Part shown: in pieces, positions 1-8,695 of the stretch
Numbering within the stretch: the first letter of the stretch is position 1
Layout of the letters: each line of letters begins with the position of its first letter
Source of the DNA: Chrysomallon squamiferum
Lineage: Eukaryota; Mollusca; Gastropoda; Neomphalida; Peltospiridae
Assembly: GCA_012295275.1 (NCBI GenBank)
Contig: CM022675.1
Coordinates: 2,158,644 to 2,173,643, forward strand
Length of the DNA stretch: 15,000 bases
Reading direction: 5' to 3'
Translations under genes and position numbers: made by a program
The notes under the pieces: model-generated
Database searches by the model: none
What the model was told of the DNA's origin: nothing
The model's input: only the letters and a program-made list of their open reading frames with translations

Positions 1-90
1 TGCATTCTAAATGTTGTTTCTGTATAAGTCGTTAGTGTTATCTGATGGACGTTAGACAGTACACGAAACTGATAGTTTTAACATTAATAC

Positions 91-242
91 CTGAACACTT
101 AATATACAGAGATTTGCATTTACTTTCTTCATTCCGAAGTTTGAGAAAAGACAAATGCAGAGTAGGTTCATAACCACCACTGAAAACCTGATACTTCCAT
201 TTATTTCCAGTAACTGTTTCAGCAGGATAATAGTTTTCTGCT
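91..242 (-). CDS. Gene B exon: SRCR domain 2, second half (divergent)
   Basis: The exon is 152 bp, phase 2 to 1, with acceptor tttcttcacag and donor G|GTATTA. It encodes AENYYPAETVTGNKWKYQVF, then SGGYEPTLHLSFLKLRNEES, then KCKSLYIKCS. Position, phases and length fit an SRCR second half, and LYIKCS occupies the place of D-A-G-V-x-C-x. The usual G-x-G-x-I-W and the L-x-x-C core are gone and only two cysteines remain, against four in gene A and five in SRCR 1. It may be a degenerated or specialised half domain. The gene continues to the left; positions 1-90 are intron. Confidence 0.72.
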
Positions 243-636
243 CTGTGAAGAAACGCACGCAAAATAAAAAAGAAATTAAAAAGTAATTCACAAATATATC
301 GTAGTGGAAGGACAGCATACAGGTTTAGAAAAGCAAACCTTGCAATAATATAAATCACAAACAATAGGAATTAAAGTAAAAAGGAGAAACGTAATACTAG
401 ATGTGGTTTATTCAATCCACAGTCTTTTACAGCTGAAGGTTTCGTTTAGAAAAGTTGAAATTTATATCAACATATACTCTATGTGTATTTACTGATGGGT
501 GTATGTGGATTTGTTTGTGATTACATTAGTTCTACTACTATTACCTCTACTATACTGTCACTAAATTATTATTATTATTACTATTATTATTATTATTATT
601 ATTATTTAATGTTTGAGTTTAAAAAGACTTACTAAC

Positions 637-796
637 TTTGCATATCCCAGTTGCCGGCACACAACGTCAGCATTTTTTCTCTCACGGTACTTTGTGTTAC
701 ACACTGAATTCCATTTGCCATCATCAAATACTTGAAGATTTCCTTCTTGTTTGCTGTTTCCACCCACCAGTTGCAGTTTGTATGGTTTAGGATTTT
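637..796 (-). CDS. Gene B exon: SRCR domain 2, first half
   Basis: The exon is 160 bp, phase 1 to 2. The acceptor is ttccactgtaacag and the donor AA|GTTAGT; a GTAAGT lies 4 nt further but would break the phase. It encodes NPKPYKLQLVGGNSKQEGNL, then QVFDDGKWNSVCNTKYRERK, then NADVVCRQLGYA. L-Q-L-V-G-G, G-K-W-x-x-V-C and D-V-V-C-R-Q-L-G-Y are textbook SRCR and both expected cysteines are present. It joins SRCR 1 through GAA (Glu), leaving a linker of only a few residues. Confidence 0.93.
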
Positions 797-967
797 CTGT
801 TACAGTGGAACAAAACAAAAATTTTAATTTTCATAACAGAGAAACTGTGTGTGATATGTTTTCAGATATTAACAACAGCCACAACAACCAATATCATTAT
901 GATGATAATAAAAATAACAATGGTCATGATAATGATGGTGATGATGATGACGATAATATTTCTTTAC

Positions 968-1140
968 CATCACATATAATTCCAATATCTTGTCCTTTGC
1001 ATGGATAATTGCAGTCCCTAATCTTCCACCTAAAGCAATCATCTACATTCGTTTCAAATCCATAACACCCTAAATCACCTTTCCAAATGTGTCCAGTTCC
1101 TTCTGGGAAGAAACCTTTACCACGTGGCAGACCAAACGCA
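968..1140 (-). CDS. Gene B exon: SRCR domain 1, second half
   Basis: The exon is 173 bp, phase 2 to 1, with acceptor tttctacccaacag and donor G|GTAAAG. It encodes GKGFFPEGTGHIWKGDLGCY, then GFETNVDDCFRWKIRDCNYP, ending IGIICD. G-x-G-x-I-W, G-C, D-C and I-I-C are the SRCR second-half landmarks, with five cysteines, one more than the gene A copy. A UG-rich tract on the transcript (1173-1281) ends about 33 nt upstream of the acceptor. Skipping this exon alone would break the frame. Confidence 0.9.
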
Positions 1141-1172
1141 CTGTTGGGTAGAAACGTAATTGTTTCATGATT

Positions 1173-1281
1173 GTTAACTCACACGCACGCGCACACACAC
1201 ATACACAAACACACACACACACACACAAACGCACACACAAACACACTCACATATACACACCCACATACAAAAACACACACA
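1173..1281. repeat. (CA)n-rich tract; UG-rich on the transcript
   Basis: Interrupted CA repeats with CG variants at the left end, followed by a T-run (about 1318-1338) and ATATAT. In the transcribed orientation this is A-rich, then UG-rich, ending about 33 nt before the SRCR 1b acceptor at 1140. Confidence 0.9.
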
Positions 1282-1452
1282 GTATTATTTTGTATTTATT
1301 TATTTACTTCTTTAATTTATTTTTTTTTTTTTTTTTTTATATATTTAATATATATATTTTTCATTTAGAAATTTCCATTCATATTACTGCAGAATACGGA
1401 GTTAGACAGGTATAAAAACAGCAATAATCAGGACTGTTGGTTATTGACTTAC

Positions 1453-1591
1453 TTTTTGAATCCGAGAGTTCTACAAACCACAGTGGCACGGTAGAAGGTC
1501 AAACTACTGTACAGTCTGCCCCATTTACCTTTGTACAGAACTTCTACTCGACCTTCTTTAGTTGTGTTACCATCAACTAGACGAAATTTCA
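1453..1591 (-). CDS. Gene B exon: SRCR domain 1, first half
   Basis: The exon is 139 bp, phase 1 to 2, with acceptor tttcattataaag and donor AA|GTAAGT. It encodes KFRLVDGNTTKEGRVEVLYK, then GKWGRLYSSL, then TFYRATVVCRTLGFK. This is the SRCR N-terminal half: R-L-V-x-G, E-G-R-V-E-V, the W of G-x-W-G, and V-V-C-R-x-L-G-F. The Cys usual after the Trp (C-D in most SRCRs) is replaced by Leu-Tyr, so one disulfide partner is missing in this half. It follows the ZP linker exon directly. Confidence 0.92.
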
Positions 1592-1900
1592 CTTTATAAT
1601 GAAATAGAAAAAAAACATTAATAATAATTGATAGGAAATTATTTTCATTTTGTAAAATTGCGAAGAATTCGCCAGGAACTGTTTATTAATATATTGAAAT
1701 TTTGAAGTTGGCATAAAGTAAATAATAAAGTACAAATACATTTATTACCTGGTTGAATGTCGGCAATCTGTTCTGGTACGTCTGCTGTCAAACCTAGAAT
1801 AAAAATAAATAAGAAAAATAAATAAATGAATAAATAAGTAATACCATCCGTATATATGTGTGTGTGGCAGGGCACACGCAAAAAAAAAAAAATGTATATA

Positions 1901-1918
1901 TATTATTATTATTAATAC

Positions 1919-1997
<79 letters not shown>

Positions 1998-1998
1998 G
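1901..1998. repeat. (ATT)n microsatellite
   Basis: About 30 ATT triplets lie in the intron between the ZP linker exon and SRCR 1. Translations give poly-Ile frames that are not genes. Shorter ATT tracts occur at 566-608 and 4369-4415. Confidence 0.95.
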
Positions 1999-2046
1999 TT
2001 AGTGCAATGAATAAAGAAAGTATGTTTACAAATAAGTTGCTCCTAC

Positions 2047-2192
2047 TTGTAATAAACTCAAATGTAAGTTCTTCATCTAAAGATACAGCTGCTGATTCTG
2101 AAACTGAAGACCCGTCTTTGAGGTTGATGTTGAACTGGACAAGCGAGGAGTCTATTGAGTTAACTGTGTTTGTGATACTCTGTCTGTTTCTG
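2047..2192 (-). CDS. Gene B exon: ZP linker and first ZP-C strands
   Basis: The exon is 146 bp, phase 2 to 1, with acceptor aatggtattcag and donor A|GTAGGA. It encodes SLVQFNINLKDGSSVSESAA, then VSLDEELTFEFIT. The F-x-I-x-L-x-D-G strand, a variable loop and an L-D-E-E-L-x-F-x-F strand match the interdomain linker and the first strands of ZP-C. A normal ZP-C would continue within about ten residues to a strand ending L-x-x-C. Instead the next exon, 455 bp away in phase, is SRCR. The acceptor is a CAGCAG tandem, allowing inclusion or loss of one codon. The fit to ZP-C is by motif, without sequence search. Confidence 0.78.
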
Positions 2193-2221
2193 CTGAATAC
2201 CATTAAAAAACACATTAAGAA

Positions 2222-2386
2222 ATGAAATCTATATTATCTATCTATCTATTTATCTAAATATCTATCTATCTATCTATCTATCTATCTAAAATATACATTA
2301 TTAAGATGTTCAGTTTGTTCTTCTATCTATCTATCTATTTCTCTATCTAAAAATATACATCATTAAGATGTTCAGTTTGTTCTTCG
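2222..2386. repeat. TATC repeats with an embedded 60-bp tandem duplication
   Basis: TATC units flank two copies of atatacattattaagatgtt plus cagtttgttcttc, starting near 2290 and 2352. The second copy differs by about one base (catcattaag). It is followed by GAA-rich (2411-2445) and AATA-rich (2455-2545) sequence. All of it is within a gene B intron. Confidence 0.85.
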
Positions 2387-2482
2387 CATTCAGCGATATT
2401 TTATTTGTAAGAAGAAGAAAATAATCAGAAAAAGAAGAAGAAGAATACTAATAATGAAATTAAATAATAATCATAATAATCA

Positions 2483-2518
<36 letters not shown>

Positions 2519-2762
2519 CAAAAATAATAATAATATAATATCTTATAATACTTCCATAAAATCAACATAATCCAAGAAACACATGAGATTAAATAAATAA
2601 AACAATTTTAAAACAAAACTACTATTACTACTATTAGCACAACTACTTCTGATAAAACTACTAGTACTGATAATAAAAATATTAGAATGTGTAAGAGTAA
2701 CAGACAGATAGGTAAAAGTAGTTTGAAAAAGAAACAGCAAAAGTAGAAAACAAATAACGAAC

Positions 2763-2914
2763 CTTTCAAGATTTTTGCTTGTTATCACTTTGGTGACTTT
2801 CACAATTGAAGACTCATCGTTTTCCTCACAAATGACATTTACTTCTGAGTCGAGGTTTGTCATGTATTTGTCACTGAACTGAATGATCACATCCCGAGTT
2901 CGACTTTCATTTAG
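2763..2914 (-). CDS. Gene B exon: ZP-N domain, second part (Cys 4)
   Basis: The exon is 152 bp, phase 0 to 2. The acceptor is gtttacaaag and the donor AG|GTTCGT, a weak match at +3. It encodes LNESRTRDVIIQFSDKYM, then TNLDSEVNVICEENDESS, ending TSKNLE. The stretch D-V-I-I-Q-F followed by a T-x-x-D-x-x-V-x-V-x-C strand is the standard ZP-N ending with its fourth Cys. The frame is also open about 70 nt upstream, but that part lacks an in-frame acceptor and is not needed by the domain, so I place the start at 2914, which also matches the incoming phase 0. Confidence 0.85.
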
Positions 2915-3114
2915 CTTTGTAAACGATTCAAAATTAGATACATCACTGTTTGAATGTATAATACTACTTTGTACATATACAACATTCAAAATCCATCAAA
3001 TACAAAAACAAGTAAGCTAGTGTGTAGAATTCACAAATTAAATATATGTATATATATATATATAAATAATATATATAAGATAAATAAATACATAAATACA
3101 TGAATTGAACTGAC

Positions 3115-3302
3115 CTGCATCACCCCTCTGCAGTCACTATCCTGAACATTCAAAGCCACGCCCTGTTTTCCCAAGGGTAGATCTGACTGTGTGAATGTAC
3201 AACCTTTCGTGTCTTTTTCACCTTTAACATAGACGACACCACTGAATGTTCCAGCAGGATTAAGTACAATCAACATAGAACTTTTCTGACAGGAAACTTC
3301 AT
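3115..3302 (-). CDS. Gene B exon: ZP-N domain, first part (Cys 1-3)
   Basis: The exon is 188 bp, phase 1 to 0, with acceptor gatttatttatttcag and donor CAG|GTCAGT. It encodes EVSCQKSSMLIVLNPAGTF, then SGVVYVKGEKDTKGCTFTQ, then VALNVQDSDCRGVMQ. This is the ZP-N pattern: a Cys before the first strand, a G-x-V-Y-V-K-G strand, Cys 2 after a polar loop, and Cys 3 after the L-N-V strand. ZP-N is the polymerisation half of the ZP module. It joins the EGF exon through TAT (Tyr). Confidence 0.88.
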
Positions 3303-4183
3303 CTGAAATAAATAAATCCATATATGTATAAATCAAGAACAAAACAACAACAACAATAATAATAACAACAACATCAATCACTGTATAAATTGAGAACAAA
3401 GAATCTTTGACATTAAATTAAAATAACTACAGTCTTTTTTGAAATCTGGAGTTTTCAGTTTAAACTCAAAATGTTTAATTTGAACTGTAATTAAAACGTC
3501 TGACGTAAAAACTTCATCATCTATAAATTTGAACTGAGATTTAAAACTGAAACTCAGAAAACCTCATCAAAGATTCGAATAATTGGAATTTGAAATTTAT
3601 ATTAACGTCTTGTTTATTTAAATGTTTTAATGTTTATAAAGAACAAAACAAAACGAATGTTTTTATTTTTAAATTTTGTTTCAAACATTTTTCATATTTT
3701 TTTTATCATTATTACTTCTATTTTATTATTATTATTTTAAGTAAGTTTAGTAGTAGTAGGAGTAAAGTAGTAATATTTTCATAGTAAAGTAAAGTAGTAT
3801 TTATTTGGATATCAACGGTAATATTAACCAATTCAATTTCTTTAATATTATTAAAACAAAAAGATGATTACAGGACAATAGACAATATTTTCACATATAT
3901 ATAAATATATATATATGATGAAGTTATTAATATATACATTAATCTTTAAAACAAATAATGATTATTGGTTATACTGGTGTTATATATATCTATATATACG
4001 TAACTCAACTACTGGAGTATGATTTAAAATAGACAATGTATATAAGAAAGAAGAAATAAAAATACAGGCATTTGTTAGTAAATATAACAAAATAATTTGA
4101 TATAAATTTTTTAGAATAAACACTGAACAGGTTGCATTATTATTATTACTTTTTCTTTATTATAATCTTAGTAAATAACTCAC
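3303..4183. other. Gene B intron between the EGF and ZP-N exons
   Basis: AT-rich with AT and TA repeats. A minus-strand stretch of 62 stop-free codons lies at 3378-3563 (for example SFKSQFKFIDDEVFTSDV), but no pair of splice sites gives the required phase 1-1, so I do not call it an exon. Confidence 0.4.
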
Positions 4184-4321
4184 ATCTTTTATTTTCACAC
4201 TGGTCTCTATAGAAACCAGATGGACAGAAACACGCCTTATTTCCATTATCATTGTAACAGATACCTCCATCAGAGCCACAAGCGTCAGTTTGATTGGTGC
4301 ACGGACTTGAACCACTCAAAC
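4184..4321 (-). CDS. Gene B exon: EGF-like domain
   Basis: The exon is 138 bp, phase 1 to 1, the usual EGF exon symmetry. The acceptor is aatttgtgttttcag and the strong donor is T|GTGAGT. It encodes LSGSSPCTNQTDACGSDGG, then ICYNDNGNKACFCPSGFYRD, then QCENKR. Six cysteines follow the EGF spacing, with the C-x-C and the G-F/Y-x-x-x-x-C ending. In ZP proteins an EGF just before the ZP module is common, and the next exon here starts ZP-N six residues later. The substrate or partner is unknown. Confidence 0.92.
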
Positions 4322-4368
4322 CTGAAAACACAAATTTATAATTCTGCAGTTTAGATAAAAGTTATTTA

Positions 4369-4419
<51 letters not shown>

Positions 4420-4584
4420 CAGTGAAAAACATCCATTTATCAGAAAAATGGAACAATCAGAACAACAACTGTACCAACAGCGACATCCTAGTATGCAGTT
4501 GAATGCATTAAGTGATCATCATTTTTACAGATTGTTATTTGTTTTAATCTTAAACTTTTGACATTTTAAAATTATAAATCTAAC

Positions 4585-4647
4585 TTTTCTCCAGCTCACA
4601 GTTGTAGCCAGTGTAGTCATTTCCACAGATAAACAGGTGCCGTCATT
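4585..4647 (-). pseudogene. Relic of an EGF-like exon
   Basis: On the minus strand NDGTCL (a typical EGF middle) is followed in another frame by ICGNDYTGYNCELEK, a typical EGF C-terminal half (C-x-G-x-x-Y-x-G-x-x-C), and by A|GTTAGA, a possible phase-1 donor of the kind EGF exons use. The two halves are in different frames, each has an in-frame stop just upstream (TAA or TGA), residues between the Cys pairs are missing, and there is no AG to serve as acceptor. It is best read as a decayed EGF exon just upstream of the intact one. Confidence 0.6.
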
Positions 4648-4763
4648 TTAACAAGTTGAAATAGAAGCACATGATCTTGAATGCACAGCATGAATGTACA
4701 GTAACGTGACATATTTAAAGATGTCCTTGCATAAGTACGTTTTGAAACTATACAAACACACAG

Positions 4764-5995
4764 ACTGAAGTGATGTACATATGTATTTACAGAAAGTGGA
4801 CACTAAAGAAGTAATCATACAAATTGCATTGACTGAAGTGATTTACATATGTATTTACAGAAAGTGGACACTAAAGAAGTTATACAAATTACATTGACTG
4901 AAGTGATGTAGATATGTATTTACAGAAAGTGGTCAGTAAAGAAGTTATACAAATTACATTGATTGAAGTAATGTACATGTATATTTACAGAAAGTGGACA
5001 CTAAAGAAGTTATCATACAAATTAAATTGACTGAAGTAATATACATATGTATTTACAGAAAGTGGACACTAAAGAAGTTATACAAATTACATTGACTGAA
5101 GTAATATACATATGTATTTAGAGAAAGTGGACACTAAAGAAGTAATACAACTTACATTGACTGAAGTAATGTAGATATGTATTTAGAGAAAGTGGACACT
5201 AAAGAAGTTATACAAATTACATTGACTGAAGTGATGTACATGTATATTTACAGAACGTGGACACTAAACAAGTTATACAAATTACATTGACTGATGTAAT
5301 GTACATGTATATTTACAGAACGAGGACACTAAACAAGTTATACAAATTACATTTACTGAAGTGATGTACATGTACATTTACAGAACGTGTACACTAAACA
5401 AGTTATACAAATTACATTTACTGAAGTGATGTACATGTATATTTAGAGAAAGTGGACACTAAACAAGTTATACAAATTACATTTACTGAAGTGATGTACA
5501 TGTACATTTACAGAACGTGTACACTAAACAAGTTATACAAATTACATTTACTGAAGTGATGTACATGTATATTTAGAGAAAGTGGACACTAAACAAGTTA
5601 TACAAATTACATTGACTGATGTAATGTACATGTATATTTACAGAACGTGGGCACTAAACAAGTTATACAAATTACATTGACTGAAGTGATGTACATGTAT
5701 ATTTACAGAAAGTGGACACTAAACAAGTTATACAAATTACATTGACTGAAGTAATGTACATGTATATTTACAGAACGTGGGCACTAAACAAGTTATACAA
5801 ATTACATTGACTGAAGTGATGTACATGTATATTTACAGAAAGTGGACACTAAACAAGTTATACAAATTACATTGACTGAAGTAATGTACATGTATATTTA
5901 CAGAACGTGGACACTAAACAAGTTATACAAATTACATTGACTGATGTAATGTACATGTATATTTACAGAACGTGGACACTAAAGAAGTTATAATA
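4764..5995. repeat. 65-bp minisatellite, about 19 units
   Basis: Tandem units of 65 bp read roughly ctgaagtgatgtacatgtat, atttacagaaagtggacact, aaagaagttatacaaattac, attga. Spacing is exact where measured (starts at 5641, 5706 and 5771). The left third carries acatatgtattt/aaagaag variants; the right carries acatgtatattt/aaacaag. Dimers of 130 bp are repeated nearly perfectly at 5341-5470 with 5471-5600, and at 5641-5770 with 5771-5900. With no spacers it is not CRISPR, and 65 is not a multiple of three, so it is not a coding repeat. It sits in the gene B intron upstream of the EGF exon. Confidence 0.95.
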
Positions 5996-6560
5996 CAAGT
6001 TTACAGGCAACGGATGGAACAAATTTATCAAAGTAAAATGCGTGCTAATAAAAGTGAGTACAATTGTCCACTGAATAACGTGCTTACATATAAATAATGG
6101 GTAGAGATATGTAAACTGATATTCCTGCAAATGTACAGAAGTCAAAGATGCACATTTACTGAAGTAATGAATCTGGACATGTAAGCACACATTCACTGAA
6201 TAAACGTACATACAAATGTACGCTTGCAGACACATATATTTGTTCCTGTACAAGTATATACAAAGTGTACACATTTATTTTATGCAGTAATATACATACA
6301 AATGTATAGAAGGAATACATACATTTTTGAAGTAGGATACTTAGAAATACATTGAAAATGTCGATATGCATTTACTGACGTAGCATACATACACATATAT
6401 AGAAAGTGTACACACATGTATTGATGTAGTATATACACACATATATGCAAATATCCACATACACTTATTGACGTACCATACATAAAATACATAGAAATTG
6501 TGCACGTAAATTGACAAGAGTAGTACACGTACATATATATAGAAAGATGAAGTGCACGTA
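5996..6560. repeat. Decayed flank of the 65-bp minisatellite
   Basis: Fragments of the unit recur with mutations: cacatttactgaagtaatga near 6152, tttactgacgtagcatacat near 6370, atatatagaaagtgtacaca near 6396 and atatatatagaaagatgaag near 6533. They look like old copies no longer homogenised. The decayed zone stops next to the donor of the candidate exon at 6562. Confidence 0.6.
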
Positions 6561-6561
6561 C

Positions 6562-6615
6562 CTTGTTTATTGTAACACTCCAAGTAAACCGTTTTCCTCT
6601 CTTACACTGTGTGAT
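6562..6615 (-). CDS. Possible small exon (54 bp), frame uncertain
   Basis: A strong acceptor (tttctttccaaacag) and a strong donor (AAG|GTACGT) bracket 54 bp. The phase 0-0 frame is open and reads ITQCKRGKRFTWSVTINK. The 1-1 frame, which would fit the EGF exon at 4321, reads HTV, then TAA, then ERKTVYLECYNKQ, so it carries a stop. The 2-2 frame stops just before the donor. Splice-site quality suggests an exon, but no frame fits both neighbours. It could be a 5' UTR or alternative exon, or a damaged one. The donor abuts the decayed end of the minisatellite. Confidence 0.3.
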
Positions 6616-6678
6616 CTGTTTGGAAAGAAATATAAAAATGAGTATTAAGATGAGATTTCCTCTATTTATATGATAACC

Positions 6679-6853
6679 AAAAAAAAAAAAAAATAAAAAA
6701 AAAAAAAAAAAAAAAAAAGTTATTTCCATTTAAATCGTGTGTGATACGCTTCACTAGTGTTACCGAAACATTTCATATATCTCTTCTCTTTCTTCTTCTT
6801 CTGCTTCTTCTTCTTCTTCTTCTTCTTCTTCTTCTTCTTCTTCTTCTTCTTCT
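6679..6853. repeat. A-run and (CTT)n microsatellite
   Basis: An A-run with one T covers 6679-6718 and a (CTT)n tract covers 6784-6853; about 60 bp of ordinary sequence lies between. Intronic in gene B. Confidence 0.95.
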
Positions 6854-7274
6854 AATTTTTACTGGGCTACTGATCTTGTAGACATTGGTTAGCGTACATT
6901 GTATATTTGTAATGTACATATACATGTCTACGGAATATGTTATTTTTTTGTTTATTCATTTATCTGTTTGTTTGTTTGTTCTTTGTGTTGTTTCTTTGCT
7001 TATTTCCTTCTATGCTTTTTTATTAGTTTTCTTTATTTGTTTGAATGCTATACTGGTTTAATTATTTTTGAAAAGTAGACTGAGGGCAATTATTACTAGA
7101 ACAAAGACGATAAAAACAACAACTACTACTGCTACAGCTACTACTGTTACTAGTGCTATTGCAACTGGTAATGATATAAGTCATATAAGCAACGCTATAA
7201 CAGCAATAACAATATATCAACTGAATTATGATTGGACACACTCTGCGCTTGTCGAACAAGATAGCAATTAAGAA

Positions 7275-7440
7275 CATCTATCTATCTATCTATCTATCTA
7301 TGTTTATATCTATCTATCTATCCATCTATCTATCTATCTATCTATATATATATATATGTTTTGACAAAAGCCTAGCGAAATAAGATGATTATCTATTTAT
7401 TTATTTATTGATTTATTGATTCATTTATTTATTTATTTAA
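7275..7440. repeat. TATC, AT and TTTA microsatellites
   Basis: (TATC)n covers 7275-7342, with (AT)n to 7357. After 34 bp of unique sequence, (TTTA)n with variants covers 7390-7438. A 27-base A-run lies at 7620-7647. Confidence 0.9.
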
Positions 7441-7856
7441 GTTACAGTCTGGACGCACGTTACCTCTATATAACTAGCATCGTACCAAAATCTTATACAC
7501 ATGTACTGTCTGTATGTGTTTGTATGTATGTATGTGTGCTGGGGTCATTTTATGTATGCCGTTACTTGTGTACTTGACTTGACGTTAAAGGCAACCATAA
7601 ATATATGCTTTCTAGTTACAAAAAAAAAAAAAAAAAAAAAAAAAAAAGCAACAGAAAGCTAAGTATGTATTTCCAGTCATGCGTATCTTCTCCTCTAGAG
7701 CAGCAGACCGTGGTTGCATACATACGAGACCAGCCCGGTGTCATTTTTATTTTCTTTCTTCTCTTATATAGAATTCACGGATAGCTGCGTCTTACGCCCC
7801 GAGCGTAAAGAATCGATGTTTTATACACATCATTTTCTATTCAGTCTCTTTAAATA

Positions 7857-8430
7857 TGTGTGTTTGTGTGTGTTTGTCTGAGAGAGAGAGAGAGAGAGAG
7901 AGCAAATACGTCGTATGTACGGGCGATGTATACATGTGTTTTTTTTTTCTTTTCTTTTCATTTTTTTCTTCTTTTTTTCTTCTTTTTTTTCTGTTGTTAT
8001 TTTCTGTTTCATTTTTTTTTCTTCCTCGCGCAGGTTTGTCCTTTCTTTATTTCTTTGAATTTAGTAGTCTGAGGTACGGGTTTACCTTTACCTGATGCGT
8101 GCGTGCGTAGATTTTTGTATCCATGCATGCATGTGTGCATATAAGTGTAGATATTTGAGTGTAAGTGTGTGCGTGGATATATTTGTGTAAACGTGTGTAT
8201 TTGTACGTGTGCCAGTGCACGTCTGTATATATCTATCTATGTTTGTATGTGCATATATACACGTGCATATGAATGTATGTATGTATATGAGTGCATCTGT
8301 CGTTATATATATTTGTGTGTCTATGTATGTGTCAGTGAGTTTATATATATATATGTCAGTTAAACTATCTATCAATCTATCTATATATATATATATATAT
8401 ATATATATGTCAGTTAAACTATGAATTTCA
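7857..8430. repeat. Low-complexity block: GT, GA, T/C, TATG and AT repeats
   Basis: In order: (GT)n and (GA)n at 7857-7902, a T/C-rich tract at 7938-8025, degenerate TG/TATG repeats from about 8097 to 8340, then TATC and AT tracts ending at 8410. The motif tatatatgtcagttaaacta occurs twice, near 8346 and 8402. No gene is supported here. Confidence 0.85.
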
Positions 8431-8695
8431 AAATCCAAATTTTTTATTTAAATCTCTTCAGATAGTTTGACAGCGAAATTATCTATTTATTTATTTATTT
8501 ATTCATCTTAATAAGGCTATCTTTTAATGGAAGTAAATTAGAAACAAAAGTTATTATGTGATACGTGTTATATTGATGATTCTGTATTATTTTATTGACA
8601 CGTGGAAAGTGATAAAAGAGTGTTTCTGTGTGTTTGTGTTTTTATGTGTGAGTAGATAAAACTATTTTGAGGAAAGCATTAAGTAAATAATAAAC

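Larger units (their letters stand above)
6901..8695. other. No supported gene
   Basis: Mostly microsatellite and low-complexity DNA inside the gene B intron. The only compositionally distinct part is about 7670-7815, which is richer in G, C and CpG. It contains TTACGC-CCCGA-GCGTAA (7792-7808), a small inverted repeat, and a minus-strand TATATAAG near 7764. Confidence 0.5.

Noticed and set aside
751-1008. Plus-strand ORF (and the plus-strand ORF at 7068-7271)
   Set aside because: The first is antisense to SRCR exons and the second is a CTA/CAA repeat translation; neither has any sign of being coding.
2915-2989. Upstream extension of the second ZP-N exon (NVVYVQSSIIHSNSD) with an apparently missing acceptor
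   Set aside because: The frame is open but has no in-frame AG of the right phase. The acceptor acaaag at 2915 gives phase 0 and a complete ZP-N strand, so the extension is intron and there is no lesion.
3378-3563. 62 stop-free codons on the minus strand in a gene B intron
   Set aside because: No splice-site pair gives the needed 1-1 phase, no domain is recognised, and such a run can occur by chance in this AT-rich but stop-poor stretch.
4764-5995. CRISPR-like array
   Set aside because: The repeats are directly adjacent with no unique spacers and the genes around are intron-containing animal genes; it is a minisatellite.
7700-7745. tRNA gene or intact tRNA-derived SINE
   Set aside because: A D-arm-like string is present, but there is no convincing A box and B box pair, no cloverleaf, and the nearby A-run is on the wrong side for a plus-strand element.
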